Shown here piece after piece: positions 33,133 to 46,065 of a stretch of DNA of 64,000 nucleotides. The first letter of the stretch is position 1. The number at the start of each line of letters is the position of its first letter. The stretch is from Hofstenia miamia (lineage: Eukaryota > Xenacoelomorpha > Acoela > Hofsteniidae), in assembly GCA_900660155.1 (NCBI GenBank), contig CABFPE010000006.1, positions 2,548,077-2,612,076 on the forward strand, written 5' to 3'. The position numbers and the translations under genes were made by a program. The notes under the pieces are model-generated. The model made no database searches and was not told the origin of the DNA. It worked only from the letters and a program-made list of their open reading frames with translations.

Positions 33133-34737
33133 TCTTGGTAGAAAACTATGATTTGCAGAAATACACAAAAATAAATAAAAAATTAAAATCAATTTTGAAA
33201 TAATTGTGAATATTGGGCAATGACTCATTCTCCATTGAAAGAAGCGCTTGACTCATAAACCGCTAATAAGAGAAGACTGAAATTTAGAAAAGCAAAGAAC
33301 TATAAATTGGGAGATAAATAACAAAAGAAGATAGATTGTCCTTTTACTAATGTTATTTGTTGAAAGTTTCTTCCCGCTCGTTGACGTCAAATATGCCATT
33401 ATAATTAAAGGAAATTAAAACAGAGGTTCGTCTAATTTCCAATCAATATCCGTGTATTCCAATAATCGAAGCTCGAATGGAAAAGAGAAGTAGTGACATT
33501 GCAACGTCATTTACGACTAGGAAAAATATTTTCGCCAATTTAGTTTCGTAGTAAAGATTGTCAAATAAATAAAGTCGTCTACTTCAACAAAATGCCGCAG
33601 GTGTAGCATTTGTAAGTTAAAAACGATTACAGATGTTTAACCTTTGCTACAATTAATCTTGCCTAGAAGTTAATATCTTCTAATGCATCGTTATTTATTA
33701 AAAACTAACAGTGATTTTATTGCATCTATATGAATTTTACCAAACTTCATCCCCAGAGCTTATTTAATCAAGTTTTAGTTAGCTGGCTTAGGGACTAGGA
33801 AGCAACAATCTCCTGTCGACAAAATTTCAGCCTACTCCCTCCTTTCATTTGATAAACTTTAAACAACTTAAGTCACACAAGCTTACAACGAAAAACACTT
33901 TTAACACTTGAAACGACATCATTGTCACAAAAATATGAATAAACCTATGACAACATAATTCAACAATTTTTGCATGAACTAGCAAAATTCTTCGATACTA
34001 TTACGAAAAGCTCAATGTACTTTGCGGTACTACATGTACAAGCATTTAAATTTTTTACAGTAATGACAAGAAAAACAAAAATTTCAAACTTTAATACAAT
34101 AGTGATAGCAACGGAAAGGTTAAAGCTTTATATTCTTAACCGCAAAACTTACCAAAATTTTTTGGAGTTCCTAAGTTTCCCTCACGAGCAATTATCTCGG
34201 GCTAATTTGCGTTTACACGATAAGTTTTTCCTTATATGACGGCAAATCAAATGGAAGAACTTCTCGTTAAGCTGGCTTAACGCGTTTTTTGTGACCGTTT
34301 AGCTAACAAGTGTTCCAACATTCTACCGAAAAATTTAGGTAGCTTTTTCCAAAAGGAAATAGCATTAGTAGGCGAACATTAATCTATGGAACATATAGGT
34401 TTTGGACAAACAACATCAAGGCGAAATTCTTTGTACCGAAACCCGTTCCTTACTCAGACACAAATTAATGAGATGGCCAGGTCAACAATTATGTATATCT
34501 ATGTCATAGATATCTAGCCATAGGTATAATGCTTGTATTGCATTGCATAGTGTTCGCAATTTTTCAAAAAACGCACACAATAGAATCAAAACATAATTGA
34601 TAATCAATTCAATTTCTTAACACAAGGCCATATCCAGCCTACAACCAGTGCCGGATTCTCCAACTCAAATCGCCAGTTGTATTGATTCATCATCGCTGCC
34701 AGTAAGAAAATGCATGCATTTCGATACGCATTGAAAA

Positions 34738-34923
34738 ATGAGTGAAAGCCAAGACAAACACCGAGGTAAACTCGCATTTACATTTCGTGAAGCGATGAGA
34801 AAACAGAAAGAAATGTTTTTAATAAAATATAAAATTGCATTTAATGGATTGGGCATTGGATCGCTACTTATACCACTTGACGTCAGCGTAAAATCCTTGA
34901 AATATGACTTTGATCTTCTCTGA
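34738..34923 (+). CDS. Short ORF, unrecognised, with a CRE-like palindrome
   Basis: A 61-codon frame starts MSESQDKHRGKLAFTFREAM. Codon use is varied and the local composition less AT-rich, but the minus strand also has a 93-codon frame here, so neither is secure. A TGACGTCA palindrome (34878-34885) lies inside. No family recognised and no splice signals decide the strand. Confidence 0.2.
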   Translation: MSESQDKHRGKLAFTFREAMRKQKEMFLIKYKIAFNGLGIGSLLIPLDVSVKSLKYDFDLL

Positions 34924-36313
34924 AGACAATATGCGCGAAGGACCATCTTACGAACGCACTTGCTTTAGTCCCAATCACTTGTACATTGGGAATTCAGCAT
35001 TATAGCTTAATTCAAGGAAAAATGAATTCACTTCTGTAAATTAAGTAAAATTATAAACTACAGACCTAATTAGCCATGTTTCCAATAAACTGCTAAAGAA
35101 GTGTATGCATCAAGTAAAACCATTGAAGTTTCATATCATCATTTATTTAGATTTTAAAATTTAGCATCAAAAGTACAACTGTCTTTATTATGAGCAGATA
35201 GCTTGGGGCATACCATTTTGGTAATGAATTGACAAGAATACAAGTATTGTCTCGGTATTTGTCAGCAAAGTTTCTAACAGAAATTAAATCTGCGTATTTC
35301 CATAAAATGTCCAAAATACTATAAACAGGCCTGTGTGTCCAATAAACTCATAAACGAATGCAGCAGTGAAATTATAAAATGAACACTAAAATTCCCAATT
35401 AGGTATATTCCCTATCTACTGTATAAAGCTTAAACTTACAAAGAGTATAGCAGCAGGTTTCCATTAGACTACACAATTTCGGTACTAACAGAAAATCATT
35501 TATGGCATTCTTAATATATTTCCATTTTAATCAACATTCATAAATCCGATTAAGAGTTAATTTCTAAAAAGTTTTTATGAAAAATATATCCTACAACGAT
35601 CATATTACGAATAAAAACTAACATTTTTGTAAAAATTCGGAAAAAATGTTCTTTTGGTTGTGAATGAGAATTTTGATTGACTTTATGTACATGCAATTCG
35701 TACAAGCACGAACAAAACAAAAAAGTTGATATGCACAAATATATGTTTAAACTAAAAATTTTGAAAAATACAAATGCAACATAATGATGGTCCAACGAGA
35801 TTTTTTTATTTTTACTAAATAACTGCTTTATTTCCCACCCAAGCACATGCAATATAAAGGATGACTTTTTATGAAGGGACCTGAGAAAATCTTTAATACC
35901 TACCTAATTATTGGATGGAATTTAAGGAACAAGGCATTAAGAGTATCTTAAGAATACTATTTGTAACTAATTAATTTAAAAAACAAAAATTGCATCTTAT
36001 TTCACTGGTAAAAATGATAAAAAATTATGAGAAATGTAAAAAAATATTACACTGACTATTTATAGTAACTTTCAAGTCTAGTTTCAATAAGCCATTTTTA
36101 AATAACAAATGTTTGCTTGCGTTCAGGAGGGAAGCACATGAAAAATATTGTTTTTAAACAGTAAGTAATACTAGTATTTTTCAAGATTTTTTAATGCTTT
36201 GTTCATTAAAATCTGCCCAATAATTAGAGTTACTATAAAGATTTTAGTAGGTCTCATCAATAAAAATCACAATTTACAATGTCAATGGTTTATTTCAATA
36301 AGCAAAACCCTAG

Positions 36314-36583
36314 TTGATGCATAGCAATATTTGTCAATGCTACAAAAACAACATAAAAAACACTTTAGAAAATCAAGAAGCACTTAGGCTCTTGAGTCTA
36401 AGCATAGCAAATTTAGCCTGTGAATATGAAGCTAACGGCCTTTACTTATTAAGTAGGGCCTCAGTCTTAAAAACAATAAAGTCTGCATTCGGAAACAAGC
36501 ATAAGCTTAATAGCGTGTGCTTAAATATAAGTGTGAAAATTATAGGAACTTTTGTCAATTTTCAAAGAAATGAATACTTTTGA
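36314..36583 (+). CDS. Exon-like helical ORF, unrecognised
   Basis: Open for 89 codons after AACCCTAG (possible weak acceptor). The peptide contains LENQEALRLLSLSIANLACE and VLKTIKSAFGNKHKLNSVCL, with Leu/Ala spacing like armadillo-type helices. No donor could be chosen and the frame ends in TGA. It may be a host exon on the plus strand or a gene relic. No homologue recognised. Confidence 0.25.
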   Translation: MMHSNICQCYKNNIKNTLENQEALRLLSLSIANLACEYEANGLYLLSRASVLKTIKSAFGNKHKLNSVCLNISVKIIGTFVNFQRNEYF

Positions 36584-36798
36584 ACTTACGAACTGAAACG
36601 AAGAATCAAATAGAAACACTTTCACGTCTCATTGAACAAATGTTGAGGTCGAGATAAAGAGAAACTATCTTCTTCCAAGTGAATGTGATAAAAATTCAAT
36701 TAAAACAAAAATTGCGACTCTTTCAGGAAATACTATTTAAAAGGCAATTAGCACTACACTTTCATTTCATACATATATGGACATATATACTTTTATAC

Positions 36799-36940
36799 TA
36801 GGGCTTTGCGGCCGGGATATCTAAAATGGCCATAGCTGGTATCACTTAAATTAGGTAGCGGTAGCCGGAAGTGGGCACGTTCGGAAATGAAGTGGTCCAT
36901 CTTAAGCCATCTTGAGCCGGTTGTGAGCAGTTACATTATA
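36799..36940 (+). mobile_element. Solo hAT-like end
   Basis: TAGGGCTTTGCGGCCGGGAT (36799-36818) resembles the left end of the MITE at 37298 (TAGGGCCATGCGAGTCGGGA). GCCGG/GCCAT words recur just inside (36830-36920). No opposite end or duplication of the flank TTTTATAC was found. Confidence 0.4.
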
Positions 36941-37297
36941 AATTCTTAATAATCAATAAAGGCTTGCAGTTTACACATTGCAACCCCTTTGAACTGAAGT
37001 ACACTAATTAGTGAACTGCGTATACAAGTTAATGAAAGTTAAATTTATCGAATCAAACAATAAAGGAAACAGCAAACTTTCAAAAAGTTTAGAAAAATAC
37101 GATCGTAAAAAAGCCGTGATCGGTGACTCTTAGGCCACTGCCCAGACTTTCCGATTTTCCATAGTACCCAGTGACCTTTTTGATGGAAAGCCAGAAAAAT
37201 TTATTTCTTCCAAAAAAATTTTACATTGCGAATTTGGAATAGAGGTCTAATTTTTTATGTATGAGCTTCAGGTTTTTTATATACATACACCTGCATG

Positions 37298-37959
37298 TAG
37301 GGCCATGCGAGTCGGGATATTTTTATATTCGAGCCGGGTCGGCTTTAAAAATTCGAGGCAAGCCGAGTCTGATTTCGAATCTCGAGCATTTTCTACGCAC
37401 ATAAGCCTATCAACATCATAAATGTAAAGCAACTATTAAATAATCAACTGCTTTACGAGTATGAAAAAAATGAATTCTAACACTTACGGTTGGAATTTGT
37501 TAAAAATTAGTAATTAATAAAAATATTATAGTATATTAACCAATCTATGTTGATGTTAAGTTCTAAAAAGCAAGATCTGTCAACTATTATTGTTTAACAT
37601 TTAAAAGCTAATGGGTTATATATTTTAACATTGTTTTATGGATGACTAGACAGTGAAAATTTTTAGGATAACAAATCAAAAACCATCAAATCTCAACATA
37701 CACTCAGCAGGGAGAGGCTACCAACCTAATATCAATCAAATTCGAACACCTTAATGCTGTTTATAATCATTCGCTAGACAACCACAATGGGCCATGAAAC
37801 ATTTTTGTGAACAGGGAAACACACAATGTACTAGTCAATATCAAATTAACAACTCAAGTTGATTCGACTCGACTTGAAAATTGTAAATGCACAAATTTCG
37901 AGACGATTCGGGTCGAGTTCTCGACTCGACTCGAAATTTCGAGTACTCGCAGGCCCCTA
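37298..37959. mobile_element. hAT MITE with TCGA/CGACTCG words, 662 bp
   Basis: Left end TAGGGCCATGCGAGT; right end, on the minus strand, TAGGGGCCTGCGAGT. Flanks CCTGCATG (37290-37297) and CATGCATG (37960-37967) agree at 7 of 8 bases. Words such as TTCGAG, GGGTCGG and CGACTCGA crowd the first and last ~100 bp while the middle is plain AT-rich. No coding capacity. Confidence 0.8.
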
Positions 37960-40900
37960 CATGCATGTACATCCATACATTCTTAACATCTCAAACGTAA
38001 ATAAATTCCACTAGAAATAACTTGTATCAACAAATTTCAAGCATGACAAATTATAAAATACAATAGAAATTCATTTTGAGACATTTTTATTGATTATTGT
38101 AAGTGTGACTGAAAATAGGTTAGATGATAATCAGGCCTGACATTAATAAAACCAACTCCTCTGAACTAATAATTGGTTAGAAACCTTGTAAACATTTTCA
38201 GACATTGTAGCAGAAAATGCAAGCTGTCCTACCTAGCATAGAAAGAATTGGAGTTGTAATTAATAGAAATATTTGAAAGACGAAATATATAAATTGAGAG
38301 TATTAGCCAGAATTATAATCGCATTTGACACAGCATTAATTAGGAGGCTGAGCACATTACCATTCAGTGCACGACGTGGAATATTTATTTATATTCATAG
38401 GTGTTAAGCCCTTTTCAACTTTGGCTAATAAGGATTTTAAACGAGGTTTCTCATTTCAGTGAATTGCATGATGCTGGGAAGTACATGAATCGAGGAAGCA
38501 AAAATCAAATTCCTATTAGCTGGATTATTAAAATCTCTTAACATTAATACCTGGAATTCGCCACCTGTAAAAGATTTGCGCATTCAGTTGAAATTAAAAT
38601 GGGCGGCTGCAGACCGTGCAATATACTAATTGTTTGATAAAGTTTCCTTACGTTAATGCCAACAAAGACTCAATCTAAATCGGTTAACGACTATAAATTT
38701 CAAGACTAAAACTCAACAGGCTAATGCTGAACTTTAATAATAAATAAATACATTCCCACAGCGTTACGAAAAACTAAAATCTCAGAAATAATTTTAAGTA
38801 AAGATACAGACGCTAACGTCTTCGTTATCGCACATATTTATAGCAAGCGGAAAATTCTTTTGCAGCTGATTTGTACAAATTAATTTACTATAAGAGAGAC
38901 TAGAGGTATTTTCTGAAATACAATTAAAAACATTTTTACTGGTAGGATATGTTGTTGTATTGATTATTGAAAGTCAATATATTTGGAAAATGAATTGTTG
39001 CAAGTTACGATTATTTTTCATCCTCTAACTGAAAAAATGTATATTACGTGTGACTATCAAAAAAAGCTTTGTCTGGTTTCATACCAAAATTGTATACATA
39101 TTTCACCCATTTGAATAAGTGCTTTTAATTGACAATAGCTATGGAATATTTCATAAAACAATTTCTGCAAAACAACCGGTTTGAATTTAACTAAGACTAC
39201 AGTGCAATATTGAAAAATCAGCACTTCAGTAACTGGTTTTTAGACTAGCAACCTATATATGTTTTCTAATGAAGGGATGTGAAGCGTCCATCATCATGCG
39301 TGCCTGCACTAAAACTAGAATTTATATATATATATATATACTATACTATATTCAATATATATATTATATATGCAGCAATCTAACTTAGGAAAATAGCGTT
39401 TTGCAAATTTGCACTTCCAAGAATTTATCAGTAAGTACATTATTAAATAAACGAAAACGAGGAATTCATTTGAACGGGAAGAATATCTAAGAATCTAATG
39501 ATGACAGTGATTAAAAGAAAAACTAATTTCCTCTCAGAGCATAGAACGTGCGTTACTTTGTAAAAATATCCACCCATGGAAGTGTAATATAATTTAATTT
39601 TAAAAATTTCTTAAAAGCATATTTAATTAAATTAAGACTTTAGAAAAGCTGTAATAACCTAATTTATTCATCTATCAACGCACCTCTATTACGCTATTTA
39701 GAGAAAATATGCCTTTCCGACAAATTTAATATCACATATTTCTATTACTTTAGCCAAATGAACAGAATCAATAAAATATCTTATCAAATATATTAATCAT
39801 AGTAGGAAATTCCAAACAGCAGAATCATTCGAAGAAATGCAACAGAAATGGGAAAATAGTAAACAGCTATTATAATACACTAATTTTCCAAATTTTTCAT
39901 CCATAATAATTTAATGTTAAATAAGTGGTGGGAAATAAAACAATAACTATTCTGTATCCGTTGAATGAATGCTAATTTCTATTTTCTATTATTTTCATTC
40001 GATGAACTAATGGATATAACTGTGTGCAGAACTAGACTACCTTACTATTTTTCTTGTTTATAAAAATTATATAAATAGAGCCAAGCGTTAAAGAGTCTTA
40101 ATTATTCAGTCAATATGAGGTTAAAATATTCCTACATGATTCTTAACACTATAAGCACCAACCACTCATCTCAGACCGATTTTTAAACAATAAAAATGAC
40201 AAACTGTTGCAAAACAGCTTAATGTGTTTATATAAAAATATTTCTGGTTTTATATGAGAAAGTATACTTTGAAAACATTGATTTTACTACTCTATTTGTG
40301 AGTGAATGACATGGTTCTTTAACAGAAACAAACAACTTGGTGTTTCTAGTATTAAATTTCTGCAAATCTATAGTATTTATAAAGCGCATATGTTGGTATT
40401 ATTTGAAAAGTCAAAATTTTCATACACACAGAGCCAGGCATTATAAAAATCAAAAATTTTTTTAAGCAATATAAGCAAATAGTGGATATATTTTCAAATC
40501 AAATGCCAAACACTTCAGTCATATCTATGTTGTCTTCCCAATATAATCATCGACATTATCATCGTCGATTACGTGATACTTTTGGAGATGCTTGTTGTTG
40601 CAGTATAAATTTTTCAGTTCCCATATAAAATTTTCATTGGTTTTTCAATTAATATTTTAAGCTTTAGGTTGCTTCTTTCTTAAATAATTCTTAAATTTTG
40701 AGCATTTTCGACTTTGTGATTCTTATAAAAAGAATTCTTATAGAAAACGAAAGAGTGTAGATCGGATCATTGGACAATCATTCAATATTTTATATTATAT
40801 TAATTTCCAGTACATTTGGGTACATTTGACTTTATACTACAATTGATTTAGACCAAATTTTCTGGCTGGGTTTGGATCTAAAACATTTGCAATTTATAAA

Positions 40901-42368
40901 TCGGTCGAGGCGTTTAGCTATAAACCTAAACAGTTTTAAATTCTTCATAAAATGTGAGGTGACCTATGTAGGATTCCGCCTTTATCATTTAATTCCATAA
41001 GATTAAAGTCTCAATTATTAAATGCTTCAATGGAAGTGAGACGAAATTTGAAGAAATTGGAACCAAGAATTTAAGAATTACTTAAATAATTTTTGATAAT
41101 TTCAGTAAAAATCAAAGTATATACGTGTCTAAATACAACGAAACTAAGATGAAGTCCAATGGGGCCGGAGATGATTAGGAACAATAGAATTCTAGTCGGG
41201 GAGAAACCGCACTTTTTAGGTTTTCAGGTTTAGATCTACAATATAAATTGCGTCTTAAAACATAATATTACAACCGTGTACCAAACATCTCTAACTGGAA
41301 AAAACAATGTTACAACGATGTGTCTTAACTATCCAAATCCAGCATGTGATTTTTTGAAGTCAAATTAAATGTTAATCTGGATTTGAACTTTAAATGAAAT
41401 GAAATTTAAATTGTGAATGAGCAATTTCCTATACCAGCTAATTAAAAACAGTATTAGCATACAATTAAAATAATTAGATTCTTCCAATTTTCATTTCGAT
41501 TTTGGTAAAAACAAAATATCAAAAAATAAGTACCTCTCCAGCAAAAACATTTAACTCACAATCCAACATTTAAAGCTAAAGTGGATCTAGCAAGTATGAA
41601 ATCGATATATGAATATTTTCAGTGTATCACTGGAGATACAATGCTTTTATTCACCCATACATTCTACATTTTCCAAAATGCTGATTGAATTCAATGCGGC
41701 AATATGATTCTTATGTTAGTGGTTTTTCAGTTAATCTCAATAACTGAATTATATCGCTCTTTATCTGCAATTACTATACAATGCACAGAAAACTACCGTT
41801 ATCATATATCGATCGAACAAAGTACCATTCTTAGTGTATTAACAGTGCAAAATAGATATTTGCAACGTTTGTCTAACGTCTATAACAGATAGAGCTATGG
41901 TCAACACCAGTGGTACACCTCCGTCCTCATTGAGATAAACAATGTTCAAATATTAAATTTTTTACAAATATTGCTCAATTGAAAAAGTTGGTTGTAACTC
42001 ATAGTAGTTCTAGAGACCCATTTTCACTCATTTTTACACTCACTAACAGAGCACTATGAAAAGAATTTTAGAGAATTATTTTACCCCTCTCCTAGGGCCA
42101 CATAAATGCACACCAAATGTTGTTACCCATCGATAATCCAACAATCACTTAAAATAATTATTGCAATAAAATAAAGTATTTATAAAAATAATCAGGCTTC
42201 TCTATATTTATAAAATGGAATTGGAAAATTCGCAAAAAGAATGGATGTTTAAATTGCATTAAAACCTGGTAATTTTCGTCACCAAACAAATATTTAAAAC
42301 TAAAAATTTAAAACCAAACGAAGCAATTCCTGTTACAAAAAATATAAAAATCTAACCATAACGCAAAC

Positions 42369-42524
42369 CTTGCTGCACACGAGGAGAATCTGTTTGAAAA
42401 CAACGCTTAAGCAATTTCACCATTTTGGAATGCTCCTGGAGAAAGTGACAAAATGTAGTAACACCTGCAAATTCATCCTCAATTGATTGGCCATTTTCAC
42501 TTATTGATTTAGGAAACAAAAATT
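42369..42524 (-). CDS. Internal exon of the host gene (phase 1-1)
   Basis: 156 bp between an acceptor (GTTATTGACAG, AG at 42526-42525) and a donor AGCAAG then GTTTGC (weak). It encodes 52 residues, starting FLFPKSISENGQSIEDEFAG and ending KRCFQTDSPRVQQ. Its last base joins TG of the exon at 30976-31155 to make a Val codon. The open frame, symmetric phase and matching join support a real exon. Upstream exons must lie further right; candidates are at 44069, 47429 and 47987. Confidence 0.55.
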
Positions 42525-42976
42525 CTGTCAATAACTAATTAATTAAAACATCAGAAATTGTTCTAACATTTCAGACAGCTCTCCACACTTGGTCAACATT
42601 GACAGAAGCTGAGGTTGGCACTTACAACAATGTTTCACAATTTATTGAATATATTAGAGGAATTTAACCCGACTTTTAAAGTTCATACTGCATAAGTGAC
42701 AAAAGTAATACTCATACACATTTATATGAGAATTTAATATTGTGAAATAACGTTAGGCGATCATCACAATTCATATTAATGAACCATGAACTTTTAAACT
42801 AGTGTTTCAAAACTTAAAATTTATTTTCCCTTAATTTATTGAGAGTTGTTTGAAACTTAATTAAATCAGTTTTGCACTTAATTTCCGGTTTTGATATTGC
42901 AGAGATTTTTTCTTAAAAAATAGAAATATATAGAATTTTGATTAAAAAGAGATGTCAAATACGTCTAATTTTTCAA

Positions 42977-43013
<37 letters not shown>

Positions 43014-44068
43014 GTTAAAGGAAATTAGTGATATTTTCTATTCACAACCAGAATCACTCGAATTTTACATGCTAACCCTGTCATTGATGGTGATGTGAAA
43101 AGGCAACACTTACTTTATTAAAGACATGCATTATTATTTGCATACTTTTTTGTAAAAATCAAAACTTAGCAAATCTTGAATTTTATTGAAACAAGGTAAT
43201 TTTTTCATTGATTTTTTTAGTAATCTAGTAAACACAGTAAAAATAACAATATAATATCAAAATTCTTCTTTATTTTATGACATTGATCTTAATTGTCAAT
43301 GTATGCCTAATTTCATTCAAAGAAGACAAAAATTATCAGGACATTGTAAGTAAGATTAATAGAAAACGTATGAAAAAGTTCCTTCTATGTCTGAAATGCC
43401 ATTTCATGCGATGGTTCCATTAATACAATCAGTCTCACATAATAGATGAAAAAAATATATTTTAGAGATTCTAACACAACGCAATTTATGATAGCATTTA
43501 GTCTTGTAATGCTTGTTAATTGCTCAAATTTGAAATAATTTATCTCATTATTAGTGCGATACGCCAATTTGTATTCCTTGATGGAGTACATCATTGTGGA
43601 CATCATTATATGCTTATCTTAAACAATAAATCAATATGGTAATATTGTAATTTTATGTCAGAAAACTGCCTTATTGTGTGAATCTGTAACAGCATAAAAC
43701 ACTCAAAAAAGAAATGATATAAAAGCTGTCACATATGGTAGTCTACGTTGTTTTTATTGGTCATAAACGTGTCTATGACATCTATAGGATAATTGATAGT
43801 ATAGAATGCGACTCAAAAGGTTACTATAAAACGAGCTAATTGTGTAATAAAAAATTGATGTCGTTAGCAAAGCTGCTTCAAGTTTAGCTTGGAGTCTAAA
43901 ACATGATGTTGGTGTATGCATGCACGGATTCAATTTTGTATGTACTCATGTGTTACATACACTTATAAGATTGGTCTAGCACCAGTCTTGAGTAGTGCAA
44001 CCCTGTTCTAAATGCAATAGTTTAAATTTTAAGCGCTATAAAATAGCCTAAACTTCAAGCATTCTCAC
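42525..44068. other. AT-rich DNA, probably intronic
   Basis: It contains a (TA)n tract at 42982-43009 and a minus-strand frame at 43385-43606 with a good donor-like site (TATTAT then GTGAGA) but no acceptor in a fitting phase. Confidence 0.35.
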
Positions 44069-44240
44069 AAGAAACTTAACATGCGTAGAGTATATTCCAA
44101 TACTTTTTCGTATTGATAATTCAAATTCAAACTTTTCAAATAAAAAACATCGCCAAAAAACAACTGTTATTTGAAATGTTGTATAAATATTAATGAAGTC
44201 AAATTTGGATGAAGAAGCTGGTGAATGAGTTTGCAGCATT
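44069..44240 (-). CDS. Candidate exon, minus strand
   Basis: A strong acceptor (TTTTAGTTTTTTCAG, AG at 44242-44241) and a good donor (TTTCTT then GTGAGA) bound 172 bp. It stays open as MLQTHSPASSSKFDFINIYT to STHVKFL. It starts in phase 2 and ends in phase 0, so it cannot be the direct neighbour of the phase-1 exon at 42369. It may be part of the same gene if another exon lies between, or chance. Confidence 0.3.
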
Positions 44241-45109
44241 CTGAAAAAACTAAAATCTCGACATAACGAAATCACATTCCAATTTACTTCACACAAACCA
44301 AACCCTTCGACTAAATGAACTGGCTATGTGAGTGATCCAACACATATTTTAAGCGCTACATCGTTGTGAGTCATAGAAAGAAGAGAAAACACATCTAACG
44401 CAAGTTTTATGAAGTTTCAGTAATAATAAACAAGAAGCGTAACTGTAAATTGTCGACGATGTCTAAAAATATCATAGTAATGGGAATCATGTCAAAATGT
44501 TCGCTTATTATCAACAAAATACCAGTATGAGTAAAACGGATTTTTAATGTATCACATTTTTACATGGAAGGTGCATATTGAGCTCCCATGGAAGCAATGA
44601 TCAGATTGTATGAGTAGGCATGACATGATTTTCTATGCTGGTTTATAAAGTTTACATGGTTTGTTAATTGAAATAAAAATACAGCAAATCAATTAAAAGA
44701 GTGATTTTTTGAACTTTGTCATTCTATACTTCAGAAAATGAAAGTGTTTGTGTTTCTTGGTCATGCATATGACCATATGATTCCTAGATGAGCTTCTTGA
44801 AAGATCTAGAATTTTCACAAGAATAGGACTATCTTAAGGATGATTTTTAGAACCAATACTGTTCAGGACTGCATTACAATAACTTATCCACTTATTCTTA
44901 TGGGTGGGAAATTTTTTACGTTCTGCTTTCTAAACCTCCTCTGAGAATGATAACAAATTAACTAATTGAATATTTTATAATAGAAAGTGATATTTAATTC
45001 TACTATAGAATTTTGTCGTGGAAATTTTTTTTCCTATTTCTGTTGTGTGGAACTAAGTGGGGCATAAAATTGTTCCAAACGTCATCTACACTGAAATACT
45101 ACTAAATTC
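44241..45109. other. AT-rich DNA, nothing recognised
   Basis: No supported frame or repeat boundary. Confidence 0.4.
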
Positions 45110-45478
45110 TTGAAATTCAACAATTTGCCTACAAAACGTAGTCAAGTTGTGAAATTTAACAGCAACGAACGGTACACACTTTTGAAAATGACTAGGGTAG
45201 TAAACCCCCCAAAACTCGTCAAGGGGTTAAAGAACTGGACTTATAGCAATGAGTTCTACATATATGACATTAATTGTTCAGTTGAGAACGACGGAAGATT
45301 AGCGATATATTACTCAAACTGTCAGATAAATTCAGTGAGGTTGATGATTGAATTTAAAAACACTCGAGAGAATATTAAAATCGACAAATACTTGATATTT
45401 ACATCACTCGCCGGAGAGTTCACTCACGGGCGAAGAATTAGTGTCAAAAGTCAGTTAGGTGGAGATAATTTCTGCTAA
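45110..45478 (+). CDS. 122-codon ORF, unrecognised
   Basis: One of the longest frames in the right half of the window. The peptide, with stretches such as VNPPKLVKGLKNWTYSNEFY and FTHGRRISVKSQLGG, looks globular and is not low complexity. No signal peptide, membrane segment or known motif is seen. An ATG lies near the start, without nearby promoter-like features. It could be a small gene, a piece of an unknown element or chance. Confidence 0.25.
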   Translation: MKFNNLPTKRSQVVKFNSNERYTLLKMTRVVNPPKLVKGLKNWTYSNEFYIYDINCSVENDGRLAIYYSNCQINSVRLMIEFKNTRENIKIDKYLIFTSLAGEFTHGRRISVKSQLGGDNFC

Positions 45479-46065
45479 TATGCCACCAACAGTAACACAA
45501 CAATGCACGTTCATCCCAATCAAGAAACGTGTTAGACATCCAAATATTTTGACATTTGATAAATCTATTGGGGAATCAGTGCTGAAATTCAATTAAAAAT
45601 AGATTTTTGAATACTCGTTTGCAAACTTTACCAATGCAGAAGGCCATATTATATTAAAATAGAGGGTCACTTTTTGAAAGTTGATTTTGCTCATTTTTTA
45701 AAATAATTAATCGGTCTCTTAAACACTGAAAACGGTTTTTGTAAGAAAATAACCTTTTTGCCTATCCTGAACGTGAGAATACAATGATTGCTGTTATATT
45801 TGGATTAGATTGTATTGTGTAGATTCTTTGGAATAACCGTAATTTGGTTGGGTCCTATTTTGAAACTGGTTAGATTATGGTGATAGATTTTTGAATAGCA
45901 GAGTTCGACTCAAAATCTACGTTTTTCGGTTAAGGGTATACATGGCCATACACATTTGAATTACGAGTGAGACAATGAAAATAGTTTGCCTCAATTCTTT
46001 CATTGAATATCCTCAAAATTCATTCAATACTTTGTTTGGGGTACGTAACCCAACCTGTTCTAGAC

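Larger units (their letters stand above)
31156..42368 (-). other. Inferred 11.2-kb intron
   Basis: Mostly AT-rich DNA. It holds plus-strand exon-like frames (32752, 36314), a possible small ORF (34738), a hAT MITE (37298-37959), a separate hAT-like end (36799) and (TA)n tracts. A one-sided end with CGGGT words near 31616-31665 (on the minus strand beginning TAGAGAGTGACAAG) is another possible hAT end. Confidence 0.35.
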
